From the NCBI GenBank assembly GCA_963749825.1, contig CAVVOI010000019.1, positions 1 to 64,000 on the forward strand: a DNA stretch of 64,000 bases, written 5' to 3'. The position numbers and the translations under genes are program-made. Positions 18,251 through 26,613 of this stretch are shown here, piece by piece (position 1 is the stretch's first letter; every line of letters starts with the position of its first letter). The notes beneath the pieces were generated by a model. That model was given only the letters and a program-made list of their open reading frames with translations. It was not told the DNA's origin and did not search any database. Origin of the DNA: UBA11865 sp963749825. GTDB taxonomy: Bacteria > Chloroflexota > Anaerolineae > Promineifilales > Promineifilaceae.

Positions 18251-19435
18251 TTAGGAATCCGGTCCACTGTATCTAATACGATAGATAAAACCGCCCTTGT
18301 CATCGCTGACGTAAAGAGCGCCATCGGGACCGACAGCCAGCCCAACCGGCCGGCCGCTGGCTTGATTGGTCTCTTCGTCGAGCCAGCCGCTGGCAAAATC
18401 CTCTACCGGGCCAGCCGGCTGGCTGCCATCGAGCGGCAAGCGGACTACTTTATAACCAGTTGGCTCTGACCTGTTCCACGATCCATGGAAGGCGATAAAG
18501 AGATCGCCCTTGTAATCCTCTGGGAATTCATCACCGTTGTAGAAGGCCAGGCCTAGCGGAGCCGAATGGGCCTGCATCTGGACCACCGGCCGGCCAACGT
18601 CCTGGCAGGTATCGGGGCCGCCTAATTCGGGGTCGATCACATCACCACCATGGCAATAGGGCCAGCCGTAGTCAAGTCCCTCCTCGACAATGTAGACGGT
18701 TTCAGGTGGCAAATCATCGCCCATCATGTCCCGGCCGTTATTGGTGGCCCAAAGCCGGCCTGTCTCGGGATGAACGGCTAAACCGACGGCGTTTCGTAGA
18801 CCGGTGGCAAAGAGTCTTTCCCCCGTCGCCTCGGGACCATCATAGACGAGTATGGCAGCCCGCCGTGGATCTTCTTCTACGCAGGCATTACAACTGGAGC
18901 CGATGGAAACGACCATCCGGCCGTCGGGCAAGAAAGCGACCGTTCGCGTACGGTGCGCCCCTTCCGTCGGGTAGTTATCGATCATGATTTCCTGATTGTC
19001 GGCTCGACCATCCTCATTCGTATCCGTTAAGCGAACGATGCCCGAGGGTACGCCCACATACCAGGCGCCGTCATGGTAAGCCAGGCTATGGGGTTGTTCC
19101 AAACCTTCGGCAAATACACGTACTTCGTCAGCCTGGCCGTCGCCGTCAGCATCAGGCAGGGCTACGATGCGGTTATTGCCCCGATCGGCCACAAAAAGTG
19201 TGCCATCGGGCCCAAAAGCGATGAATCGCGGTCCTGATAAATCTTGGGCAAAGACGTTGGCTTCAAAGCCCGGTGGTAATTGTATTGCCGTCACATCTCC
19301 AGAACCCAGCGTCGGCCGGAAATTGGCCCGGTTCGATACAGCGCGATAGAGAACCAACACCCCGGCCAATAGAATGATGGACAGCCCGATCAAACCAAAT
19401 AAAGCCAATCTCTTTTTACCCATAGATCTTGCCAA
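18251..19435 (-). CDS. Membrane-anchored sorbosone/glucose-dehydrogenase-like beta-propeller
   Basis: An N-terminal membrane anchor (LALFGLIGLSIILLAGVLVLY) is followed by a six-bladed propeller of the PQQ-dependent sugar/L-sorbosone dehydrogenase superfamily: LPPGFEANVFAQDLSGPRFI, then repeated FGPDGTLFVADRGNNRIV-type blades, HRTRTVAFLPDGRMVVSIGSSCN, and AFHGSWNRSEPTGYKVV near the end. Asp/Asn-rich DADGDGQAD and TNEDGRADN loops look like calcium sites. It probably acts outside the membrane as a quinoprotein-like oxidoreductase; substrate unknown. Start TTG 19435 or ATG 19423 (12 bases downstream); neither has a clear ribosome site. Confidence 0.85.
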   Translation of the reverse strand: MARSMGKKRLALFGLIGLSIILLAGVLVLYRAVSNRANFRPTLGSGDVTAIQLPPGFEANVFAQDLSGPRFIAFGPDGTLFVADRGNNRIVALPDADGDGQADEVRVFAEGLEQPHSLAYHDGAWYVGVPSGIVRLTDTNEDGRADNQEIMIDNYPTEGAHRTRTVAFLPDGRMVVSIGSSCNACVEEDPRRAAILVYDGPEATGERLFATGLRNAVGLAVHPETGRLWATNNGRDMMGDDLPPETVYIVEEGLDYGWPYCHGGDVIDPELGGPDTCQDVGRPVVQMQAHSAPLGLAFYNGDEFPEDYKGDLFIAFHGSWNRSEPTGYKVVRLPLDGSQPAGPVEDFASGWLDEETNQASGRPVGLAVGPDGALYVSDDKGGFIYRIRYSGPDS

Positions 19436-19498
19436 CCATCACCATGAGAACAGCTGGTTTTCTTAACCAAACCATACTTGCTTCAAATACACGAATCT

Positions 19499-21991
19499 CT
19501 ACTTAACCACGATATTGACCAATCGCTGGGGCACGATGATAGTCTTCTGTACATTCTTGCCGTTTAGATATTTCTGCACCCGCTCCCGTGCGAAGACTGT
19601 TTTCTCCAAATCCCGGTCGTCGATACCGGGCGGTACGGTGACTTTATCTCTCAATTTACCGTTCACCTGTATGATAATCGTGACTTCCTCAGCTTCCAAC
19701 ATCTTCTTATCATATTCAGGCCATGGTACCTGGTGAACGGAGCTTCCCGCGTGGCCTAAAGCTTCTTGCCAGATTTCTTCGGTGATAAATGGGGCGATTG
19801 GGCTCAGCAAGCGGGTGAATGTCTCCAAGGCTTCTCGCCAGGCGGCCGGGCTGATCTGGTTTTGACGTTGATCGTACAGGAGATTCAGATATTGCATCAG
19901 TGCGGCCACGGCCGTATTGAATTTGAATTTCTCCAGATCATCGGTCACACGCTGAATGACCCGGTGCATCTCTCGCTTAAAATGGGTCTCAGCAGCAGAT
20001 AAGGCAGCCTCCGGTGAACTCGCCGATTCCGGCAACCCGGCCGAACCTATTTCCCAGGAGATGTTCCAATATTTCTCCAGGAAGCGGTCAACGCCCTTGA
20101 TATTGGCGCCATCCCAAATCACATCGCCGTCAAAGGGGCCGATGAAGAGGATATAGGTACGCAGGGCATCGGTCCCATGCTTGGCGACAACTTCATCCGG
20201 CGTTACCACGTTGCCCTTAGACTTTGACATGCGTTGCCCGTCGGCCGCGTGCAGCACGCCCTGGTTTCGCAACTCGCTGAAAGGCTCGTCGAAAGGTATG
20301 AGGCTGGCATCATACATAACCTTGGTCCAGAAGCGAGAGTATAACAGATGCATAACGGCATGTTCGGCCCCGCCGACGTACGTATCCACAGGCAACCAAT
20401 AGTTCATGGCCCCCGGTTCGAATGGACCCTGATCGTAATGTGGGCTGGCGAAGCGCAAGAAGTACCAGGACGAACAAGCAAAACCATCCATGGTATCGGT
20501 CTCTCTTTTGGCCGGTCCGGCGCATTGGGGGCAGGTTGTATTAATCCATGCCTCAACCCGGGCCAGGGGTGACTGGCCGTCGTCGGTGGGGGCGAAGTCG
20601 TCCGTTTCCGGCAAGCGGACCGGTAAATCTTCGTCTGGAACGGCTACTGTACCACATTGGGCACAATGTATGATGGGGATGGGCGCGCCCCAGTAGCGCT
20701 GTCGGGAGATAAGCCAGTCACGCATCTTGTATGATATCTGTTTGTTTCCCAATCCCCTGGCAGCCAGCTCTTCAGCCAATCGTTCGCTGCCCTCCTCTGT
20801 CGAGAGGCCTGTGTAGGAACCAGAATTGATCATGAAACCCGGCCCAGTGTAACATTCATCGGGACCATAAGAACCGCCATCAGGGCTGATAACCTCGACG
20901 ACTGGCAAATTATATTTTTTGGCGAAGGCGAAATCGCGCTTATCGTGACCGGGCACTCCCATGACTGCGCCGCTGCCGTAGCCCATCAAAACGTAATCGG
21001 CAACCCATATGGGGATGAGCTTACCGGTCAGTGGATGGTGGGCATAGGCGCCGGTGAAGACTCCGGTCTTGGCCTTGTCCTCGGCCATCCGATCCATCTC
21101 GGTCATGCGCTTAGCCCGTTCGACATAGGCCATGACCTGGCCATGCTGTTCGCCGGTCGTCAATGGCTTGGTCAAAGGATGCTCGGGCGCCAGGGCCAGA
21201 AAAGTCACGCCAAATACGGTGTCGGGCCGGGTGGTGAAAGTGGAAATGGGCCGGCTTTCGGTCGCACCACCAGTCGCCCCGGTTCCAAAAACAACCTCCA
21301 CGCCTTCGCTGCGGCCGATCCAATTTCGTTGCATTAACTTGATAGATTCGGGCCAGTTGATGGTCTCCAGATCCTCTAACAGGCGATCGGCATACTCGGT
21401 GATCCGAAAATACCATTGTTTCAGGTCCTTTTTTGTTACCAGCGTGCCGCAACGCCAGCAGCGGCCGTCGATCACCTGTTCATTGGCCAGGATGGTCAAA
21501 TCCTTTGGGCACCACCATTGGCTGCCCATGGCCTGGTAAGCCAAGCCCCTTTTGTACAACAACAAGAAGAACCATTGGGTCCAACGATAATAATCAGGAT
21601 CGGTGGAACTAAACTCGCGTGACCAATCGTAAGAACATTCGACCAGCTCCATTTGGCGGCGGTAATTGGCATTGTGCCTGGCGGTGGTGATGGCGGGATG
21701 GATGCCATGCTCAATGGCGTAATTTTCGGCCGGCAAGCCAAAAGCATCCCAACCCATGGGGTGCAACACGTTATTACCCCGCATTCGTTTGAAACGGGCC
21801 GATACGCAAGTTGGGATATAGTTTCGGCAATGCCCTACTGATAGACCATCACCGGAAGGATAAGGGAAGAAGTCCAAGATGTAATATTTAGGCTTTGACG
21901 GATCTGTTCCGGTCCTGTAAAGATCGATGCTTCGCCAATATGGGCGCCATTTTTCCTCTAAATCCCGAAAGTCGTACTTTTGGTCCATCAT
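19499..21991 (-). CDS. leuS: Leucyl-tRNA synthetase
   Basis: Class I synthetase charging tRNA-Leu. The HIGH-type motif FPYPSGDGLSVGH and KMSKS motif GQRMSKSKGN are intact, and the editing domain is present (TRPDTVFGVTFLALAPEHP, later GVPGHDKRDFAFAKKY). The length of about 830 residues is normal for bacterial LeuRS. Two overlapping ATG codons (21991 and 21988) follow AGGAG at 22000-21996; 21991 gives 4-base and 21988 7-base spacing, so the second may be the used start. A TTG at 22003 lies before the ribosome site and is not the start. Upstream lies a structured leader with a terminator, suggesting attenuation. Confidence 0.97.
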   Translation of the reverse strand: MMDQKYDFRDLEEKWRPYWRSIDLYRTGTDPSKPKYYILDFFPYPSGDGLSVGHCRNYIPTCVSARFKRMRGNNVLHPMGWDAFGLPAENYAIEHGIHPAITTARHNANYRRQMELVECSYDWSREFSSTDPDYYRWTQWFFLLLYKRGLAYQAMGSQWWCPKDLTILANEQVIDGRCWRCGTLVTKKDLKQWYFRITEYADRLLEDLETINWPESIKLMQRNWIGRSEGVEVVFGTGATGGATESRPISTFTTRPDTVFGVTFLALAPEHPLTKPLTTGEQHGQVMAYVERAKRMTEMDRMAEDKAKTGVFTGAYAHHPLTGKLIPIWVADYVLMGYGSGAVMGVPGHDKRDFAFAKKYNLPVVEVISPDGGSYGPDECYTGPGFMINSGSYTGLSTEEGSERLAEELAARGLGNKQISYKMRDWLISRQRYWGAPIPIIHCAQCGTVAVPDEDLPVRLPETDDFAPTDDGQSPLARVEAWINTTCPQCAGPAKRETDTMDGFACSSWYFLRFASPHYDQGPFEPGAMNYWLPVDTYVGGAEHAVMHLLYSRFWTKVMYDASLIPFDEPFSELRNQGVLHAADGQRMSKSKGNVVTPDEVVAKHGTDALRTYILFIGPFDGDVIWDGANIKGVDRFLEKYWNISWEIGSAGLPESASSPEAALSAAETHFKREMHRVIQRVTDDLEKFKFNTAVAALMQYLNLLYDQRQNQISPAAWREALETFTRLLSPIAPFITEEIWQEALGHAGSSVHQVPWPEYDKKMLEAEEVTIIIQVNGKLRDKVTVPPGIDDRDLEKTVFARERVQKYLNGKNVQKTIIVPQRLVNIVVK

Positions 21992-22042
21992 TATGCTCCT
22001 CAACGTGTCCGGTCACCAAAACAAGAATCCGTTACACCTGAA

Positions 22043-22098
22043 GTGAAACGGCTTTTCAGCCTATTGTTTTATCGGAGTGATAACCGTTTCACAGTCAT
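22043..22098 (-). promoter_or_regulatory. leuS leader: nine-codon mini-ORF overlapping a hairpin
   Basis: Between the intrinsic terminator and leuS, the minus strand contains AAGGTGAAG, then ATG at 22098, and a short frame encoding MTVKRLSLR before TAA (22069). Its V-K-R codons (GTGAAACGG, 22092-22084) pair perfectly with CCGTTTCAC (22051-22043). The Leu codons TTA and CTC fall just after the 5' arm. A ribosome stalled on them would hold the arm open, which could couple leuS expression to Leu-tRNA charging. This is a proposal; the mini-ORF may be chance. Confidence 0.4.
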
Positions 22099-22119
22099 GC
22101 TTCTTCACCTTAAACAAAA

Positions 22120-22153
22120 AAAGGTCACGGTGCTGGAGAACACCGTGACCTTT
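22120..22153 (-). terminator. Strong intrinsic terminator between proS and leuS
   Basis: On the minus strand AAAGGTCACGGTG and CACCGTGACCTTT (13-base perfect arms, loop 22133-22140) are followed by TTTTG. It lies 257 bases after the proS stop and about 130 before leuS. It either ends the proS transcript or acts as an attenuator in a leuS leader. No T-box sequence is recognisable in its arms. Confidence 0.9.
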
Positions 22154-22189
22154 ATGAGCAATTGAATGAGTCGTTGGGTCAGTCGCCTA

Positions 22190-22260
22190 GTGCACTCCGG
22201 CAGCGTTTATCAGTATCCACTTAGGATACCAAGTAGCGCTAGGTCGAAGATTCGTAAAGT
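22190..22260 (-). ncRNA. Possible structured RNA element upstream of the leuS terminator
   Basis: A long-range stem CCTAGTGC (near 22190) with GCGCTAGG (near 22240) encloses a hairpin AGTATCC/GGATACC. The two stems sit 40-100 bases before the terminator on the minus-strand transcript, the arrangement of a leader RNA or riboswitch-like element. I do not recognise a known class. Confidence 0.35.
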
Positions 22261-22409
22261 ATGCGCGTGACTCATGATTATAGTAGTTACCTTTAATTCT
22301 CGACCCCAGAGTATCATAGCCGGGCAAATCGGTCAATAATTTGTTTAACACAATCTATTGTTTAGCACGATGGTAAGGGGAACGACCGGTCAGGCAAACA
22401 AACTGGAAC

Positions 22410-24155
22410 TCAGCCGGCATTCTTTGCCGCGCGTATATGATCGACGAGATCGGCCGGCGGTACTAATTGGCGTTCTGCTTCGTCCCGGCGCTTGACTTCA
22501 ACCCCACCTTGGGCCAGGCTGCGCGCGCCTACCGTCACCCGCCAGGGTATGCCAATTAAGTCGGCATCCTTGAATTTTACTCCGGCGCTGGCATTGCGGT
22601 CGTCGTAATATACGGCCAAACCTGCATCATTGAGCAGTTTGTAGAGCCGGTCTCCCTCCTCAGCAATTTCCTCGCCCTTGCCAAGAGTCACTAGATGGAC
22701 ATCATAAGGCGCCAAATTGTCAGGCCAGATGATGCCATCATCATCATGGTGAAATTCCACAATGACCGCCATCAACCGGTCCAGTCCAATACCATAAGAG
22801 CCCATGTGAATGTATTGGGGTTCGTTATTTTCGTCTAAATAGGTGGCATCGGTGACTTTACTGTACCGCGTACCGAGCTTAAAGCAGTGACCGACTTCAA
22901 TTCCCCGCCGGGCTTCAATCCGGCCGCCGCATTGAGGGCACTTGTGACCGGTATCCGCCTGGGCCACATCAGTGAGTCGTGTGACACCAAAATCACGAGG
23001 ATAGTTGGCGCCGGTGAAATGGTAGCCTTCGTCGTTGGCGCCAACAACGAAGTTGCCGCCAGATTCGATGGATACGTCGGCAATGACAATCACGCCGTCC
23101 CTATCGAGGCCAGGCGCCACTTTCAGGCTTACGGCTGAAGCATAGCCCGGCACCGCTCCACTGGACTGGATCTCTTCATTGGTTGCCGGGCGAAGCATTC
23201 CCCCACCCAGGACATTGACCAGCTTAACTTCATTTACCTCTATATCGCCCCGAATCATGCAGAAGATAAGGCGGCCCTCATTCTCTTGCCTGCCCGGGGA
23301 AACATACCAATAAAATACCGCTTTGATGGTCTGTTCCACGGGCACGTCCAGATAGTTGGCGACATCGGCAATAGTTTTACAGTCAGGGGTGGCTACTTTG
23401 ACCAACTCGTCAAAACTTTCCGGCCGCACTCCTTCGCGGACAAATTCGGCCGCATCGACATTAGCCGCATAGTCGCAGGAAGGGCAGTCGATGTAAGTAT
23501 CTTCGCCTTGGTCATGAGGAACTGTGAATTCATGAGAAGATTTACCGCCCATTGCTCCGACATCGGCCATTATCGGCAAGGCCGGCACGCCGCAACGTTC
23601 GAATATATTGTGGTAGGCCTGGTACATAGCGGGATAGAAGTCGTCCAGCGATTCCTCGGAAGGATCCAGGCTGTAAGCGTCTTTCATGGTGAATTCGCGC
23701 ATGCGGATCAGGCCACCCCGGGCGCGTGGTTCATCACGGAATTTTTTGGAGATATGGTAAACGAGGCGAGGTAGATCGCGGTAGCTATCGATATCGCTCA
23801 AAGTGATTTCATTCACGACTTCTTCGTGGGTAGGCGACAGCACATACTCGCGGCCGCTCTCGGGCCGGACTTTGAGCAAAACCGGGCCAAGGATCTCATA
23901 ACGGCCGGTGGCGTGCCATATGTCCGCAGGGTGCATATTTGGCATCCACATCTCTTGACCGCCTATGGCGTCCATTTCCTGGGCCATGATGTCCCAAATT
24001 TTCCTGATGACCCGGTAGCCCAAAGGCATAAAAGTGTAGATGCCGGAGGCCAAAGGGCGGATATAGTTGGCTCTGATCAGCAGTTGGTGGCTGATCATCT
24101 CGGCATCGGTTGGCGCTTCACGAAGGGTTTTTCCGAAGGCTCTTGACATTCGCAT
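22410..24155 (-). CDS. proS: Prolyl-tRNA synthetase (bacterial type with editing insertion)
   Basis: Class II synthetase charging tRNA-Pro. Motif 2 region FRDEPRARGGLIRMREFTMKDAYSL is intact, as is motif 3 YGIGLDRLMAVIVE. Between motifs 2 and 3 lies the INS editing domain of about 180 residues (EQTIKAVFYWY, then DVSIESGGNFVVGAND), followed by the anticodon-binding domain (DVHLVTLGKGEEIAEE, then GVKFKDADLIGIPWRVTVGARSL). The length of 581 is usual for the prokaryotic-type enzyme. Four Cys in CPSC and CPQC pairs (CPSCDYAANV, CPQCGGRIE) are noteworthy and may bind zinc. ATG 24155 or 24149. Confidence 0.97.
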   Translation of the reverse strand: MRMSRAFGKTLREAPTDAEMISHQLLIRANYIRPLASGIYTFMPLGYRVIRKIWDIMAQEMDAIGGQEMWMPNMHPADIWHATGRYEILGPVLLKVRPESGREYVLSPTHEEVVNEITLSDIDSYRDLPRLVYHISKKFRDEPRARGGLIRMREFTMKDAYSLDPSEESLDDFYPAMYQAYHNIFERCGVPALPIMADVGAMGGKSSHEFTVPHDQGEDTYIDCPSCDYAANVDAAEFVREGVRPESFDELVKVATPDCKTIADVANYLDVPVEQTIKAVFYWYVSPGRQENEGRLIFCMIRGDIEVNEVKLVNVLGGGMLRPATNEEIQSSGAVPGYASAVSLKVAPGLDRDGVIVIADVSIESGGNFVVGANDEGYHFTGANYPRDFGVTRLTDVAQADTGHKCPQCGGRIEARRGIEVGHCFKLGTRYSKVTDATYLDENNEPQYIHMGSYGIGLDRLMAVIVEFHHDDDGIIWPDNLAPYDVHLVTLGKGEEIAEEGDRLYKLLNDAGLAVYYDDRNASAGVKFKDADLIGIPWRVTVGARSLAQGGVEVKRRDEAERQLVPPADLVDHIRAAKNAG

Positions 24156-24437
24156 AAGCTTGCATCCTCAAATTCAATGATCTAGAGATATAGTGGATCG
24201 TGCAGTTGGCGGCGAGGCAAAGTATAACAGTCGACCCTGGGGGGGTCAAAGCAATCAATTTTTAAAAAGCTCAGCCATAATTAGCCATTCATAGGCCAAT
24301 TTGGCCAGATATTGGACTTTTTTGGGCAAATCCTTGCCTACTCCGGCAACATGATCTAAGATGGTGATAGTTCGTTGATAAGTTTCGATCAACAATACCT
24401 TAATCTATACTGTCTAACAGGACAAAGGAAGGGAACA

Positions 24438-24632
24438 ATGGCTTATAGTTACACAAATTCTAAAGGACGTACCTATTTTCTCCACTCGAGAGACACAATA
24501 TTGAAGAATGGTGGTACGCAGACCATTTATTACTTTGGCAAAGAAGCTAAAGAAGGCGCGATCGATGCAGTGCCAGCTGGCTACGTTGTATCGGAAAGTC
24601 GTAATGGTCTACCCGTATTAAAGAAAGGTTAA
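24438..24632 (+). CDS. Small conserved protein of unknown function (64 residues)
   Basis: Starts at ATG 24438 with GGAAGGG 5 bases upstream and begins MAYSYTNSKGRTYFLHSR, then TQTIYYFGKEAKEGAIDAVP and GYVVSESRNGLPVLKKG. I recall near-identical short proteins in other Chloroflexota, so it is probably real and conserved, but no function is known to me. It is basic and Tyr-rich, without a signal. It is followed by a perfect 14-base palindrome and a good terminator, so it forms a single-gene transcript and may be well expressed. Confidence 0.85.
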   Translation: MAYSYTNSKGRTYFLHSRDTILKNGGTQTIYYFGKEAKEGAIDAVPAGYVVSESRNGLPVLKKG

Positions 24633-24651
24633 TCCTACATCGCAGCAACAG

Positions 24652-24665
24652 GCGTCTTAAGACGC
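24652..24665. repeat. Perfect 14-bp palindrome after the 64-residue gene
   Basis: GCGTCTTAAGACGC, 20 bases after the stop codon, followed by TGAGACTGTTTTTTC. It could be the stem of a first, weaker terminator preceding the one at 24682 or a protein-binding site. Confidence 0.5.
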
Positions 24666-24681
24666 TGAGACTGTTTTTTCT

Positions 24682-24711
24682 AAGCCCCACCTTCGTGGTC
24701 GGGGCTTTTTT
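24682..24711 (+). terminator. Rho-independent terminator after the 64-residue gene
   Basis: Arms AAGCCCC-ACC and GGT-CGGGGCTT around a short loop containing TTCG, with a one-base bulge, then TTTTTTTA. It ends the small-gene transcript. Confidence 0.88.
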
Positions 24712-24851
24712 TATTTGTTTGGCCAATGCACCAACGAGCTAACAACTGTCGCCGTGATCTGGCATTTGTCTTCATCAGTAAATTGGCTTAGGTAGTGGCT
24801 GAGGGAATGCTTCTCGCCTTTTTCGGAGAAGCAGCGATGAAAGCAAGGTTA

Positions 24852-26012
24852 TCACTTACCGGAAAGCAAGATCTCCATCGCCTCCAACAAGGCGTCAAGG
24901 TCTGCCTGATTGTTATAGCCTTGGACTGAAATGCGGATGAAGTGCCTTCCGTTCCATTCGATACAGGGGATCTCGATTTTAAAACGATCGTACAACTGGG
25001 ACTTGAAGGCCTCGATATCTTTTTGAAGTGGTATTAGAGCGATGGCCATCTGGTGGTAGAAATTATCGTCATTCGGGTAGATTGGTTCCAGGCCGGTTAG
25101 CCCGTACATTCGACTTAGTGCCCCTTTAAGCAAGGCGTGACACTTTTCTTGAACGACCGGCCAATTGTGGGTTGCTTGAAACTCAATAGCCGCGGGAATT
25201 GAAAGGTAGGCAGCAATATAATAGGTGCCCCACCATTGCATGTAATCAATAAAATCTGAACCAAAGCTGAGCTTTCTGTCCTCACCCCAGCCCCAGCCGA
25301 CAATGAGAGGCTCGATTAGTGGCTGTCGCTCTCTGCGTACGTGTATAAACGCAGAACCTTTCGGGCCACAAAGCCACTTGTGCCCATTGCCAACGTAAAA
25401 ATCTGCCCCAAGCTCATCTAAGTCGAGTGGAATCTGTCCCGGAGCATGTGCCCCATCTACCAAGGTCATGATGCCAGCCTCCCTTGCCTTAGCACAGATT
25501 TGTTCAACTGGCAGCCTGAGCGCTGTCGACGAGGTGATATGGCTGATGAATATCACCTTGGTACGCTCCGTAACGCCTTGCCAGAATTGTTCAACAATCT
25601 CCAGGGCCGAGGAGATTGGTATGGCTATAGGCTGGCGCAGATAAGAGAATCCCCGTTTCTGACTGTAATATCGCCACGTACGGTCGCAAGCCCCATATTC
25701 ATGATCTGTCGCCAGAACTTCATCGCCAGGGCCAAGGGATAATGAGTTAACGACTACATTCACGCCAAAAGTCGCATTGGGCACATAAACCAGATCCTCA
25801 GCATTGACCTTCACGTAATCTGCCAAAATTTGCCGGGCCGCCGCCATGAGCACAGGCATGTCATGATCAACAAAATGAATGGGCTGGCTTTCCATACGAC
25901 GCTGCCATTTCAAAAAGGTATCGAAAACCGGCCGGGGAGTGGCACCGTATGAACCATGATTTAGGAAGATAAGGTTGGGGTCGAGAAGAAAGAAATCTCT
26001 AAACGATGTCAT
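24852..26012 (-). CDS. Class V aminotransferase-fold PLP enzyme (isopenicillin-N-epimerase-like)
   Basis: A 386-residue PLP enzyme. It opens with LDPNLIFLNHGSYGATPRPV, has the cofactor aspartate segment MTLVDGAHAPGQIPLDLDELGAD, and the Schiff-base Lys is K212 in GNGHKWLCGPKGSAF. This set is typical of the CefD/isopenicillin N epimerase-like subgroup, whose members also include cysteine desulfurase- and ergothioneine lyase-like enzymes; no beta-lactam or ergothioneine genes are near, so the substrate is open. ATG 26012 has only a weak AAGGTTGG upstream. Confidence 0.9.
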   Translation of the reverse strand: MTSFRDFFLLDPNLIFLNHGSYGATPRPVFDTFLKWQRRMESQPIHFVDHDMPVLMAAARQILADYVKVNAEDLVYVPNATFGVNVVVNSLSLGPGDEVLATDHEYGACDRTWRYYSQKRGFSYLRQPIAIPISSALEIVEQFWQGVTERTKVIFISHITSSTALRLPVEQICAKAREAGIMTLVDGAHAPGQIPLDLDELGADFYVGNGHKWLCGPKGSAFIHVRRERQPLIEPLIVGWGWGEDRKLSFGSDFIDYMQWWGTYYIAAYLSIPAAIEFQATHNWPVVQEKCHALLKGALSRMYGLTGLEPIYPNDDNFYHQMAIALIPLQKDIEAFKSQLYDRFKIEIPCIEWNGRHFIRISVQGYNNQADLDALLEAMEILLSGK

Positions 26013-26613
26013 TAAAAGTTATTCCAACCTTAGGTAAATGATAGATTCGGAACGAATGAAAGATTCGTACTGAACCAGTTCCACAAATCCAGCCTGGGCG
26101 ACATATAAGTGTGCAGCGGTTCATTTTTTAAGCAAAATGTTATGGAAGAGTTTTTATTCCTCAAGTTATTCTGGATTCTTTTCTTCGTGTTAAAACCGTG
26201 CCACGGGGAGGCTACGCAAAATGAGACAAATAGGCAAGCTTTTAGTAGGCAATCGGCGTTAATTGGAGGTGATTCTGGAACCATTCTTGTCCGGGGTTAT
26301 CTCCTACAAAGAAAAAGCCCGGCTTTCGCCAGGCCTTTCAAAGGGAAGAGGAGAAAGGGATGATTCTTGATCAACAACATTATGTCACATATTAGTACCG
26401 GCGTAAATGGGACCAAAGTTCTAGTACCAGAGAACTATTAAAATGTATTTTAAACGAGCGATATTTCTCTGTTAGTTTGGGTATTGGTACTTCGGTACCA
26501 GACGTATTCGTATGTTTGTTGGTTGGCAACTATTGGGGTGTTTCGACGCAAATGCCAGTTAATGTAGATCGCCTACTATCAAAACATATTCACCATATTT
26601 CGGAGAGTGTATC
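26013..26613. other. 601-base divergent region between the PLP enzyme and the EAD/pentapeptide gene
   Basis: No convincing gene. It holds a minus-strand terminator-like hairpin at 26314-26338 (GGCCTGGC-GAAA-GCCGGGC then TTTTTCTTT) with no upstream minus-strand gene, and a TGGTAC-TTCG-GTACCA hairpin at 26485-26500. AGTACC is also seen near 26394 and 26434, the latter flanked by AGTTCT/AGAACT arms. These suggest a leader RNA for the PLP gene and operator sites for the rightward gene. The rest is AT-rich without clear boxes. Confidence 0.5.
26314..26338 (-). terminator. Minus-strand terminator-like hairpin with GAAA tetraloop
   Basis: Read leftward: GGCCTGGC, GAAA, GCCGGGC with one mismatch and one bulge, then TTTTTCTTT. 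It is about 300 bases before the PLP enzyme start, so it may be an attenuator or end an unannotated small RNA. Confidence 0.5.

Noticed and set aside
22040..22340. T-box riboswitch before leuS
   Set aside because: No recognisable T-box sequence of the AGGGTGGNACCGCG type in or before the terminator; only a generic leader is supported.
26109..26363. 84-residue plus-strand frame between the PLP gene and the EAD gene
   Set aside because: No ribosome site or family features, and it runs through the minus-strand terminator hairpin.
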